15,253 bases of DNA from JAIVJN01 sp036732565 (GCA_036732565.1 DAINCF010000128.1:1-15253), one strand, 5' to 3'. Positions 7,389 to 15,242 are shown, numbered from the stretch's first letter. Program-made: numbers and translations. The notes: generated from the letters alone by a model not told the origin.

Positions 7389-8150
7389 GTGTCCAAGATC
7401 CTCGTCGTCGAAGATGAGCAGCACATCGCCGAGGGGCTGCGCTTCAACCTCGTCGCCGAAGGCCACGACGTCGATGTCCTCGGCGATGGCGCGCCGGCGC
7501 TCGATCGCTTGTTGAGTGAACCGGCACGCTACGACCTCGTCGTGCTGGATGTGATGCTGCCGGGTCGCGATGGCTTCGAAGTGACCACCGCGCTTCGGCG
7601 CCGGTCGGTGTTCGTGCCGGTGCTGATGCTCACCGCGCGCAGCCGGCCGGAGGACGTCTTGAAAGGATTCGCGGCCGGCGCCGACGATTACCTGCCCAAG
7701 CCGTTCGAGCTGCAAATCCTCCTCGCGCGCGTTCGCGGTCTGCTCCGGCGCGCCACGTGGATGCGCCAGAGCCTGCCGACGTCTCCGTCGCCGGCAGCGC
7801 CCGCGGAACACGAAGAGCCGGCGGCCGATCCGGTGTTGACGTTCGCCGGGAAGACGCTGGACCTGCACGCGCTGGAGCTCCGCGTCGGCGGCAAGGCGTA
7901 TCACCTGACCGTGATGGAGTGCGAGCTGCTGCGGTATCTCCTGCGCAATGCCGGCCGAGCGGTCTCACGCCGCGCCATCCTCGAAGACGTCTGGGATCTG
8001 CACGAGGACACCGACACTCGCGCAATCGACAATTTCATCGTGCGGCTGCGCCGCTACCTCGAAGAAAATCCCTCGACCCCACGACATCTGCTCACGGTCC
8101 GCGGCGTGGGCTACAAGTTCATTGCAGAGCCTGAGTCTGAAGAATCGTAG
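7389..8150 (+). CDS. OmpR/PhoB-family response regulator
   Basis: The 253-residue regulator begins SKILVVEDEQ. Its receiver domain (about 1-120) has acidic residues E8/D9, phospho-acceptor Asp54 (VVLDVMLPGRDG), Thr82 (LTARS) and Lys104 (LPKPFE). A proline/alanine/glutamate-rich linker (about 125-150) is longer than usual. The C-terminal winged-helix DNA-binding domain (about 152-247) has LTVMECELLRYLLRN and ends with LLTVRGVGYKF, as in PhoB/OmpR. Phosphorylated by the upstream kinase, it should bind direct repeats and control transcription. The GTG start at 7389 is set by the conserved SKILVVEDE; the frame is open upstream to 7266 only as an out-of-frame shadow of the kinase gene. Its stop TAG is part of palindrome copy B. 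Confidence 0.95.
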   Translation: MSKILVVEDEQHIAEGLRFNLVAEGHDVDVLGDGAPALDRLLSEPARYDLVVLDVMLPGRDGFEVTTALRRRSVFVPVLMLTARSRPEDVLKGFAAGADDYLPKPFELQILLARVRGLLRRATWMRQSLPTSPSPAAPAEHEEPAADPVLTFAGKTLDLHALELRVGGKAYHLTVMECELLRYLLRNAGRAVSRRAILEDVWDLHEDTDTRAIDNFIVRLRRYLEENPSTPRHLLTVRGVGYKFIAEPESEES

Positions 8151-8174
8151 GGGCGGTTCGCGAACCGCCCCTAC
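8147..8174. repeat. 28-bp perfect palindrome, REP-like; convergent junction, copy B
   Basis: The left arm GTAGGGGCGGTTCG is followed by its exact reverse complement CGAACCGCCCCTAC. It differs from copy A only by a compensated base pair (C/G to T/A) in the arms, so pairing is kept. The TAG near the left end (8148-8150) is the response-regulator stop; the convergent lipoprotein gene stops 10 bp beyond the right end. It may serve as a bidirectional 3'-end stem-loop. Confidence 0.9.
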
Positions 8175-8184
8175 CTGCGACGCT

Positions 8185-9351
8185 TCATCTTGCCCCCAAC
8201 ACCAACACCGCCGTCACCTGGCGCACGTTGAAGTTGTCGTCGCTCATCAAGAGCAGGGTGGGCCGGCCGTCTGATGTCGTCGGCCCTTCGGCGGCGGCCT
8301 CGAAGTTGTCGAGCGTGGCGAGGCGTCGGTCGAGCTTGGGGGCGAACTCTGACAAGTCCGCGAGCAGCTGTTTGCGCACCGGCCGCGCGCCGGGCACGTC
8401 CTTGAGCGACGCCGCCGCGGAGACGTCTTCAGCCTCGTCGAGCGTCAGGCGGAAGAGGCGAATCACGTTCGCCGTCCAACCGCTGGCTCGATCGCGCACG
8501 AAGGCGCGTTCGAGCGAGACGAGCACGCCTCCCGGTAGCAGCGTGAGCTCCGATACGCCTTGATCCACGACCTCCGCGCCGGGTGGCTGATTCGGCACAC
8601 TCCCTACGGCCTCGATCGGATACACGAGCTCGCGCCGCACGCGGACCTCGCCGTTCGCCGTCGAGAGCTCGAGGAACCGTGCGCGCGCCCCGCGATCGAA
8701 GCCGGCAACCTCGTCGTCCTGCCATAACGGCACCTCTGAGACGGCCCAGACGAGCGACGCTTCAGGGTCCACGGCCATCCCCTCCAGGCCGTTGTTGTCC
8801 CGGAGGCCCCGCCGCGGTCGCCCTGCGGCATCGGGAACGAACTTCTCGGGCAGCTTGACCGACGAGACGTAGTGCCCCTTCCGGTCGTACTGCCAGAGTG
8901 CGGCTGGCACGCGCATGCCGTCCTCGGCATCGCCTTCGGACGAGATCAACAGGTCCCCGTTCGGCAGGAGCGCGACGGCCTCGAAATCCGCCCACCATGC
9001 CTCCGCATGCGCGGGCGCGACCGCCCGCACCGTATCGAGCATGTCGACCGTCACTCGTCCAGGTCCCAGTCGAAACCGCATGTGGAACCACTGCGGGTCC
9101 GGACGCGAGTCGCTGACGGCAATCCAATTGCCGGCGCGCGCGTCGTACGAGAGGCCGGACACGCCGCCAAGCGCGCCCTTGTCGAAGACGTGGTGTGCAA
9201 CCAAATCGAAGGCGCGAACGTTATTCCAGGTCGTGGCCGCCGGTGCGGCGGGACGACCGCCTGGACGAGTCAGGCCGCACGCCGCCGCCATGACCAGGGA
9301 AGTAATTGCCACGCCGAGCCGAATGAACGATGCTCGTGTGCGATCGGTCAC
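8185..9351 (-). CDS. Esterase-like/phytase-like beta-propeller lipoprotein
   Basis: From GTG 9351 the product is 388 residues with a lipoprotein signal: TDRTRASFIRLGVAITSLVM leads to the lipobox AAAC, so Cys25 should be lipidated. The rest (about 60-385) resembles the esterase-like activity of phytase family, a beta-propeller, with phrases such as GGVSGLSYD, DFEAVALLPNGDLLISSEGD, NNGLEGMAVDPEASLVWAVS and a closing LLLMSDDNFN. Biochemical activity in the family is poorly known; enzymatic phytase activity should not be assumed. The frame is open to ATG 9411, but that start makes an overlong n-region before the signal helix and has no Shine-Dalgarno. It converges on the response regulator and is divergent from the DinB gene. 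Confidence 0.8.
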   Translation of the reverse strand: MTDRTRASFIRLGVAITSLVMAAACGLTRPGGRPAAPAATTWNNVRAFDLVAHHVFDKGALGGVSGLSYDARAGNWIAVSDSRPDPQWFHMRFRLGPGRVTVDMLDTVRAVAPAHAEAWWADFEAVALLPNGDLLISSEGDAEDGMRVPAALWQYDRKGHYVSSVKLPEKFVPDAAGRPRRGLRDNNGLEGMAVDPEASLVWAVSEVPLWQDDEVAGFDRGARARFLELSTANGEVRVRRELVYPIEAVGSVPNQPPGAEVVDQGVSELTLLPGGVLVSLERAFVRDRASGWTANVIRLFRLTLDEAEDVSAAASLKDVPGARPVRKQLLADLSEFAPKLDRRLATLDNFEAAAEGPTTSDGRPTLLLMSDDNFNVRQVTAVLVLGAR

Positions 9352-9385
9352 GACCCAGCGGCGGAGCCGCGGAACAACACCGCTG

Positions 9386-9420
9386 TACAATCGGGGGCCT
9401 TGCTCGGACATCAGTGGAGG
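9386..9420 (+). promoter_or_regulatory. Putative promoter and strong ribosome binding site for the DinB-like gene
   Basis: TACAAT (9386-9391) is one base from the -10 consensus; no good -35 is seen 17 bp upstream. GGAGG (9416-9420) is the best Shine-Dalgarno in the window and lies 6 nt before ATG 9427 and 3 nt before ATG 9424. This favours the second of the two adjacent ATG codons. Confidence 0.5.
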
Positions 9421-9426
9421 AGCATG

Positions 9427-9972
9427 ATGACACGCAAGTTACGAATTGTAGCCGGCGCGCTCGGGGCGGCGGCGTTGAGCCTTCACGGAGTTGGGATGAC
9501 CGCGCAGTCCCCCAACCCCCTCATCGACGGCATCAAGACCCAGTACGGCATCGTCAAAGGCTACCTCGCGAAGACCATCGAGAAAGTGCCCGAGGACATG
9601 CTCGCGTTCAAGCCAACGCCTGAGGTACGCAGCTTCGGTCAGATCGTCGGACACGTCGCGGACGCACAGTTCATGATCTGCGCAGCGGCGGCCGGCGAGA
9701 AGCCGCCGCAAGGGGACATCGAGAAGACGGCCACGACCAAGGCCGCACTGTCGAAAGCGATCGCCGACTCGACGGCGTACTGCGACAAGGTCATCGCTGG
9801 CATGACTGACAAGCAGGGCATGGAGCCGATCGCCAAGTTCTTCTTCCCCAACCAGACTCGTGCGACCGTCCTGTCGTTCAACGTCTCGCACGACTTCGAG
9901 CACTACGGCAATCTCGTGACCTACATGCGCCTGAAAGGCATCGTTCCGCCCTCGAGCGAGCCAACGAAATAG
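9427..9972 (+). CDS. Secreted DinB-like (DinB_2/YfiT fold) protein
   Basis: The 181-residue protein has a signal peptide (TRKLRIVAGALGAAALSLHG to about residue 26, likely cut near TAQ), followed by a four-helix DinB-type domain. The helix-1 segment SFGQIVGHVADAQ carries His76, and NVSHDFEHYGNL carries His155 and His159, which together make the expected metal-binding triad. DinB/YfiT folds include thiol transferases and many uncharacterised metal proteins; exported versions are frequent in Acidobacteria, but their substrates are unknown. Only two cysteines of the mature part are visible (Cys85 and Cys119). The Shine-Dalgarno GGAGG fits ATG 9427; ATG 9424 is possible. It is divergent from the lipoprotein gene and convergent with the beta-propeller gene. 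Confidence 0.88.
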   Translation: MTRKLRIVAGALGAAALSLHGVGMTAQSPNPLIDGIKTQYGIVKGYLAKTIEKVPEDMLAFKPTPEVRSFGQIVGHVADAQFMICAAAAGEKPPQGDIEKTATTKAALSKAIADSTAYCDKVIAGMTDKQGMEPIAKFFFPNQTRATVLSFNVSHDFEHYGNLVTYMRLKGIVPPSSEPTK

Positions 9973-9976
9973 CAGT

Positions 9977-10016
9977 GTAGGGGCGGTTCGTGAACCGCCC
10001 CGACCGCCGCCCCTAC
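9977..10016. repeat. REP-like palindrome copy C, asymmetric 40-bp form
   Basis: The element starts GTAGGGGCGGTTC-GT-GAACCGCCCC, a 22-bp stem-loop (9980-10001), but instead of ending TAC it continues GACCGCCG and then closes with a second right end, CCCCTAC. It looks like copy B with a duplicated or recombined right arm. The CTA at 10013-10015 is the stop codon (TAG on the minus strand) of the beta-propeller gene; the DinB stop lies 4 bp before the left end. Confidence 0.85.
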
Positions 10017-11287
10017 GGCCGCCGCACGTCGTAGGCGTAGATGTTGTCCTGGTCGCGAATGATCAATCGCCCATTGGCGATGATCGGGTGCGCCCAGGTC
10101 GGCAGCGACCCGCTGTTGATGCGGAAGCGACCATGTTCGCGGTAGCCGGTCGGTGTCGCCTCGGCGAGGCCGACCACGCCGCCTTCGCTGTAGAGGTAGA
10201 GCCGCTGATCGGCGAAGGCCATCGAGCCCTTGCCGACGCTGCGATCGCGCCAGGCGACCTGTCCGGTGTCGAACTGCATCGCGGTGAGGATGCTGCTGTT
10301 GAACCCGTAGACGTGATCGCCGACCAAGATCGACGAGGCGTAATGGTTGCGCATCTCGCGCGTGAAGTAGACCTCCTCGGCAGAGGCGATGTTGCCGGCG
10401 GCGCGGACGCTCAGCAGCGCCGCGCCAGTGCCGTAATCGGATGACAGGAACACGCGATTCTCACGCACGATTGGCGTGGCGATGTTCGCGGTGCGGTTGG
10501 CGACGCGATCGTAGGACCACAACAGCCGGCCATCGCGAGGATCGACGGCGATTGCGCGCGAGCCCGTGAAGAACACCGCCTGCGCGAGGCTGCCCGTGCG
10601 GAGCAGCATCGGGGACGAGTAGCCGGGCTCGTCGCCATGCTGCTGCCAAAGCGCCTTCCCGCTCTGCTTGTCGAACGCCACGATGGACGAACGGCGGCCG
10701 CCGACGTTGACCAGAATGCGATCGCCGATGACCAGCGGCGACTCGCTGTAGCCCCAGTTGGGATTCAGGCCGCCGAACTGCTGGACAACGTTGACGGCCC
10801 AAATGGACTTGCCGGTCGCAATGTCGAGACACATCAGATCGCCGCTGCCACCGAACGCATACAGACGATCGCCATCGACGGTCGGCGTGCTGCGCGGGCC
10901 GTCGCCGCGATCGTTCTCGAAGCGCCGACCGCTCTGGACTTCCCACACCTTCTTCCCCGTCGTCTCGTCGAACGCCATCACGTACTCGACGCTGTCGCGA
11001 GCGCCAAGCGTATAGAGACGGCCCCGCGACGACGAGAACGACGAATAGCCGCTGCCGCTGCCGGTCGTGCGCCAGGCCACGGGCGGCCCGTTCGCCGGCC
11101 ACTGCTGTAACAATCCCGTCTCAGTCGAGATGCCGTCGCGATTGGGACCTCGCCACTGGTGCCATTCTGAGACCTGAGGCTTGGGACTCGGGGCTTGCGG
11201 CTCAGAGGCTTGAGGCTTCGGACTCAGGGCTTGGGCCGTGATCAACCCGGACGCGAGAATGAAGCTGAAGAAGAGCGCGCGCGTCAT
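10013..11287 (-). CDS. Secreted PQQ-like beta-propeller repeat protein
   Basis: The 424-residue protein has an N-terminal signal peptide (MTRALFFSFILASGLITAQA). Residues 21-40 (LSPKPQASEPQAPSPKPQVS) are encoded by the heptamer repeat, and the mature domain then starts WHQWRGPNRDGIS (42-54). Beta-propeller blades with the usual Gly-Lys-x-x-Trp pattern follow (GKKVWEVQSG, GKSIWAVN, GKALWQQHGDE, GRLLWSYDR), typical of PQQ_2/outer-membrane-assembly-like propellers. Related proteins often lack PQQ and enzymatic activity, so no reaction is assigned. The start is chosen from the signal peptide and from GAGG 8 nt upstream; the frame stays open to 12400 only as a shadow of the PEGA and htpX genes. The stop codon comes from palindrome copy C. 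It is divergent from the PEGA gene by 36 bp. Confidence 0.9.
   Translation of the reverse strand: MTRALFFSFILASGLITAQALSPKPQASEPQAPSPKPQVSEWHQWRGPNRDGISTETGLLQQWPANGPPVAWRTTGSGSGYSSFSSSRGRLYTLGARDSVEYVMAFDETTGKKVWEVQSGRRFENDRGDGPRSTPTVDGDRLYAFGGSGDLMCLDIATGKSIWAVNVVQQFGGLNPNWGYSESPLVIGDRILVNVGGRRSSIVAFDKQSGKALWQQHGDEPGYSSPMLLRTGSLAQAVFFTGSRAIAVDPRDGRLLWSYDRVANRTANIATPIVRENRVFLSSDYGTGAALLSVRAAGNIASAEEVYFTREMRNHYASSILVGDHVYGFNSSILTAMQFDTGQVAWRDRSVGKGSMAFADQRLYLYSEGGVVGLAEATPTGYREHGRFRINSGSLPTWAHPIIANGRLIIRDQDNIYAYDVRRP
11168..11236. repeat. Heptamer repeat family copy 4, in frame inside the beta-propeller gene
   Basis: About ten diverged heptamers (GAGACCT, GAGGCTT, GGGACTC, GGGGCTT and similar) occupy this stretch. 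On the minus strand they are read as the SPKPQA/SEPQA-type segment just after the signal peptide of the beta-propeller protein. The length keeps the frame, with no stop in the used frame. Confidence 0.85.
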
Positions 11288-11310
11288 GGAACCGTCCTCG
11301 GCCCGAATGC

Positions 11311-11316
11311 TACCAT
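11311..11316 (+). promoter_or_regulatory. Putative -10 box for a leaderless PEGA-gene transcript
   Basis: TACCAT fits TANNNT and lies 7 nt before the GTG start of the PEGA gene; no Shine-Dalgarno is present between them. The spacing is what is expected when transcription starts on the start codon. No -35 can be named. Confidence 0.35.
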
Positions 11317-11323
11317 TCCGGGC

Positions 11324-12136
11324 GTGAGCGTCTTCAAGGAATCGCCCAGCTCGCATCTGCACGTGCGCACGCCGGTGATGATCGCCGTCGTCCTCGTGCT
11401 GGTGGTCTTGCTGTCGGCGCTCTTCTATTACTGGAGACCTGCTCCACCGCCCTCGGATGCTCCCCGCGACAGCGAGCGCCCCGCACCGTCGACACCTGCA
11501 GCGCCACCGCCTCCGCGTGAGGAGCCATCGGCAGCCGCGAAGACACCGCCTCCGCCACCGCGGAAGACGACGAAGCCAGAACCCGCGGCTTCGCCCACCG
11601 AGGCCGCGGCCGTGCCGACACGCGCGACGCTCACCATCGAGAGCGATGTGCCCGGCGCGTCCGTATTCGTGAATCGGCAGTTCGTCGGCAATGCGCCCGT
11701 GACGCTCAACGACGTCGAACCCGGGTCGAAGCAGATCAGCCTCTCTGCCGACGGCTTCGACGGCATCAGCCGGACGATGGACGTGGCGACTGGCGCGCAC
11801 ACGGTTTCGATGCGGTTCAAGGAAGTACGCCTGGACAAGCGCGTGGCCGTCACCCACAAGCACGGCGTCGGCTCCTGTGCCGGCGAGCTGGTCGCGACCG
11901 TCGACGGGCTGCGATATGTGACGTCGAACGCCAAAGATGCCGGCACGGTGCCGTTCCCGGCGCTGGAGCAGTTCGAGGTCAACTACCTGGAGAAGAACCT
12001 GCGGGTCAAGCAGCGCGGCGGGCGGACGTGGAATTTCACCGACGGCGGTCCCAACGCCGACGCGCTGTTCGTGTTTCATCGCGACGTGGAATCCGCCCGG
12101 AAAAAGCTCGCCCAGGGCTACGCGGCCGTGCGTTGA
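11324..12136 (+). CDS. Membrane-anchored PEGA-domain protein
   Basis: From GTG 11324 the product is 270 residues. A short cytoplasmic N-terminus is followed by a membrane helix (about 17-36, VMIAVVLVLVVLLSALFYYW), then a Pro/Ala/Lys-rich linker (about 39-92) with PPPP runs. A PEGA domain follows (about 96-165: ATLTIESDVPGASVFVNRQF, then NAPVTLNDVEPGSKQISLSA). The C-terminal domain (about 170-265, starting near VAVTHKHGVGSCAGELVATV) is reminiscent of PH/GRAM-like folds often seen in acidobacterial proteins, but I cannot name it. PEGA domains are usually surface-exposed binding modules; the partner is unknown. GTG is the only sensible start after the divergent gene; upstream in-frame sequence is antisense to the beta-propeller gene. 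The stop is 28 nt before htpX, so the two are probably co-transcribed. Confidence 0.8.
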   Translation: MSVFKESPSSHLHVRTPVMIAVVLVLVVLLSALFYYWRPAPPPSDAPRDSERPAPSTPAAPPPPREEPSAAAKTPPPPPRKTTKPEPAASPTEAAAVPTRATLTIESDVPGASVFVNRQFVGNAPVTLNDVEPGSKQISLSADGFDGISRTMDVATGAHTVSMRFKEVRLDKRVAVTHKHGVGSCAGELVATVDGLRYVTSNAKDAGTVPFPALEQFEVNYLEKNLRVKQRGGRTWNFTDGGPNADALFVFHRDVESARKKLAQGYAAVR

Positions 12137-12164
12137 TCTATCCTGAAGGGTACGGAGTCCGGCC

Positions 12165-13042
12165 ATGGCCAAACGCATACTGCTGTTCGTCGTCACCAAC
12201 CTTGCGATCGTCATCACCCTGTCGATCGTTCTCTCGGTGCTCGGCATCGGTCGGGGCATCGGCCCGGACGGCCGGATCGATATCGTCGGGCTGGCGATTT
12301 TCAGCCTCGCCTGGGGCATGATCGGGGCGTTCATCTCGCTCCAGATGTCTCGCTTCATCGCCAAGAAGATGATGGGCGTGCAAGTGGTCGACGGACGCAC
12401 GGGAAACGAAGAAGTGGACTGGCTGTACCGGACGGTCGAGCGGCTGACCCGACAGGCGCAGCTGCCGATGCCGGAAGTCGGCTTCTACGACTCGCCCGAG
12501 GTCAACGCGTTCGCGACCGGGCCGAGCAAGCGCCGGAGCCTGGTGGCGGTGTCATCGGGGCTGCTGCGGGCGATGCGGCGCGACGAAGTGGAGGGCGTGC
12601 TCGCCCACGAAGTCGCCCACATTCAGAACGGCGACATGGTGACGATGACGCTCATTCAGGGAGTGGTCAACGCGTTCGTCATCTTCCTGTCGCGCCTGGT
12701 GGCTGGCATCGTGCGGCAGACCTCCGACAGCCGCAACGCCTACATGCTGAGTTTCGTGGTGATGATCGTTCTGGAGATCGGGCTTGGCATCATCGGCATG
12801 ATGGTCGTCGCCTGGTTCTCACGGGCGCGTGAGTTCCGCGCGGACGCGGGCGGAGCGGCCTTGGCAGGTCGCAGCAACATGCTCTCGGCGCTGCAGCGCC
12901 TGAAGCAAAATCACGAGCTGGTCGACAACAGCCAGGCGGCACTCGCGACGCTGAAGATCAACGGCGCAAAGAGCTGGATGATGCTGTTCTCGACGCACCC
13001 GCCGCTGGATGAACGGATTGCAGCGCTCCAGACGCTGCGCTG

Positions 13043-13043
<1 letters not shown>
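12165..13043 (+). CDS. htpX: HtpX membrane zinc metalloprotease (M48)
   Basis: The 292-residue length and layout match HtpX. There are two N-terminal membrane helices (about 4-26 and 38-60), then the cytoplasmic protease domain with zinc motif HEVAH (148-152) and third ligand Glu223 in AREFRADAGGA. Two more hydrophobic segments lie at about 157-180 and 193-217, and STHPPLDERI is near the C-terminus. HtpX sits in the inner membrane and degrades damaged membrane proteins, overlapping in role with FtsH. The start is backed by GGAG (12154-12157) 7 nt upstream. It follows the PEGA gene by 28 nt, and its stop overlaps the next start by one base (TGATG), so translation of the next gene is probably coupled. 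In E. coli htpX is stress-induced; no heat-shock promoter is visible here. Confidence 0.95.
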
Positions 13044-14260
<1,217 letters not shown>

Positions 14261-14268
14261 AGCCGGAC

Positions 14269-14363
14269 CCCACGATCGAGCCAGACCCACGATCGCGCGG
14301 ACCTCGTCATAGCACCCGCTCAGGCGTGGGTTCAAGAACGTGCGAAGATCGGTGCGAAGATCG
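14269..14363. repeat. Nested short direct repeats between the two palindromes
   Basis: CCCACGATCG occurs at 14269-14278 and 14286-14295 (17-bp period). GTGCGAAGATCG occurs twice in tandem at 14340-14351 and 14352-14363. GGCGTGGG followed directly by TTCAAGAAC is at 14323-14339; the same two blocks recur at 14364-14371 and 14391-14399, split there by the palindrome. The stretch has no credible gene. Confidence 0.85.
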
Positions 14364-14370
14364 GGCGTGG

Positions 14371-14390
14371 GGTCCGGCTTTAGCCGGACC
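14371..14390. repeat. 20-bp palindrome GGTCCGGCT-TT-AGCCGGACC, right copy
   Basis: This is the reverse complement of the left copy, ending 12 nt before the sseA start. Compared with the nearby GGCGTGGG-TTCAAGAAC junction, exactly 19 bp (GTCCGGCTTTAGCCGGACC, 14372-14390) appear to be inserted. In the mRNA leader it would form a 9-bp stem close to the ribosome binding region of sseA. Confidence 0.9.
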
Positions 14391-14402
14391 TTCAAGAACA
14401 CG

Positions 14403-15242
14403 ATGCACACGACACTCATCGAACCATCAGCGTTGGCGCCGCACATCAGCGATCCGGAGTGGATCGTCATCGATTGCCGGTTCGATCTCACCGACCCGGC
14501 GATGGGCGAACAGCAGTATCTCGACGGCCACATCGCTGGCGCGCGCTATGCGCATCTCGATCGCGAGTTGTCCGGTGCGAAGACCGGGCAGAACGGCCGT
14601 CATCCCCTGCCGTCACCGGAACAGATGCTGGAGCGCTTCGGTGCGTGGGGCATCACACCGGGTCGTCAAGTCGTGGTCTACGATGCCGACAGCGGGATGT
14701 ACGCGGCACGCCTGTGGTGGATGCTGCGCTACATGGGGCACGATGGCGTCGCTGTCCTCGATGGCGGTCTGACACGTTGGGTGCACGAAGGACATCCGAC
14801 GAGAAACGGGAAAGAAACGTCCACGCCCGCGACGTTCGTAGGCGCTCCGCGGGAAGGATGGCGCTTGACGGTCGATGACGTGGAGGCCCATCTGGGCGAC
14901 CCGGGGCGGCTCCTCGTCGACGCGCGGACCACCGATCGGTATCACGGCATCGGCGAGACCCTCGACAAGGTCGGCGGGCACATTCCCGGCGCGGCCAATG
15001 TCTTCTGGCAGACCAACCTGGAGCCCGACAAGACCTTCAAATCACCCGAGGATCTGAGGGCGCAGTGGCAAGGCGTGCTGGAGGGTCGCCCTCCTGCTGA
15101 GGTCGTGATGTACTGCGGCTCCGGCGTCACGGCCTGCGTCAACCTGCTCGCCTTGGAGCACGCCGGCCTGCCCGGTGCCCGCCTGTACGCCGGCTCATGG
15201 AGCGAATGGTCACAGGGCCCGAACCGCCCCATGGAAAAATGA
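14403..15242 (+). CDS. sseA: Sulfurtransferase, SseA/thiosulfate-3-mercaptopyruvate type (two rhodanese domains)
   Basis: The 279-residue protein has the tandem rhodanese layout. The N-terminal inactive domain (about 1-130) has DGHIAGARY (41-49), and its loop carries Asp94 or Asp96 (VVYDADSGMYAAR) where a catalytic Cys would be. The C-terminal catalytic domain (about 150-275) has VDARTTDRYHG, GHIPGAANV (192-200) and the active-site loop CGSGVTA with Cys238 (238-244). The CGSGVTA form is that of SseA and mercaptopyruvate sulfurtransferases rather than classical rhodanese (CRKGVTA), so 3-mercaptopyruvate is the more likely donor. It acts in the cytoplasm, passing sulfane sulfur to cyanide, thiols or proteins. 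The start at 14403 matches the family; an in-frame GTG at 14340 would translate the repeats. Shine-Dalgarno is weak. It ends 11 bases before the window edge. Confidence 0.93.
   Translation: MHTTLIEPSALAPHISDPEWIVIDCRFDLTDPAMGEQQYLDGHIAGARYAHLDRELSGAKTGQNGRHPLPSPEQMLERFGAWGITPGRQVVVYDADSGMYAARLWWMLRYMGHDGVAVLDGGLTRWVHEGHPTRNGKETSTPATFVGAPREGWRLTVDDVEAHLGDPGRLLVDARTTDRYHGIGETLDKVGGHIPGAANVFWQTNLEPDKTFKSPEDLRAQWQGVLEGRPPAEVVMYCGSGVTACVNLLALEHAGLPGARLYAGSWSEWSQGPNRPMEK

Noticed and set aside
8872..9426. Upstream extension of the DinB-like reading frame
   Set aside because: Antisense to the lipoprotein gene; GGAGG and the signal peptide place the start at 9427.
11288..12400. Upstream extension of the beta-propeller reading frame to give 795 codons
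   Set aside because: The extension is antisense to the PEGA and htpX genes, while a signal peptide and ribosome binding site fix the start at 11287.
14340..14402. Upstream GTG start for sseA
   Set aside because: It would translate the tandem 12-bp repeat and the palindrome into an Arg/Ser-rich extension absent from the family; ATG 14403 gives the usual N-terminus.
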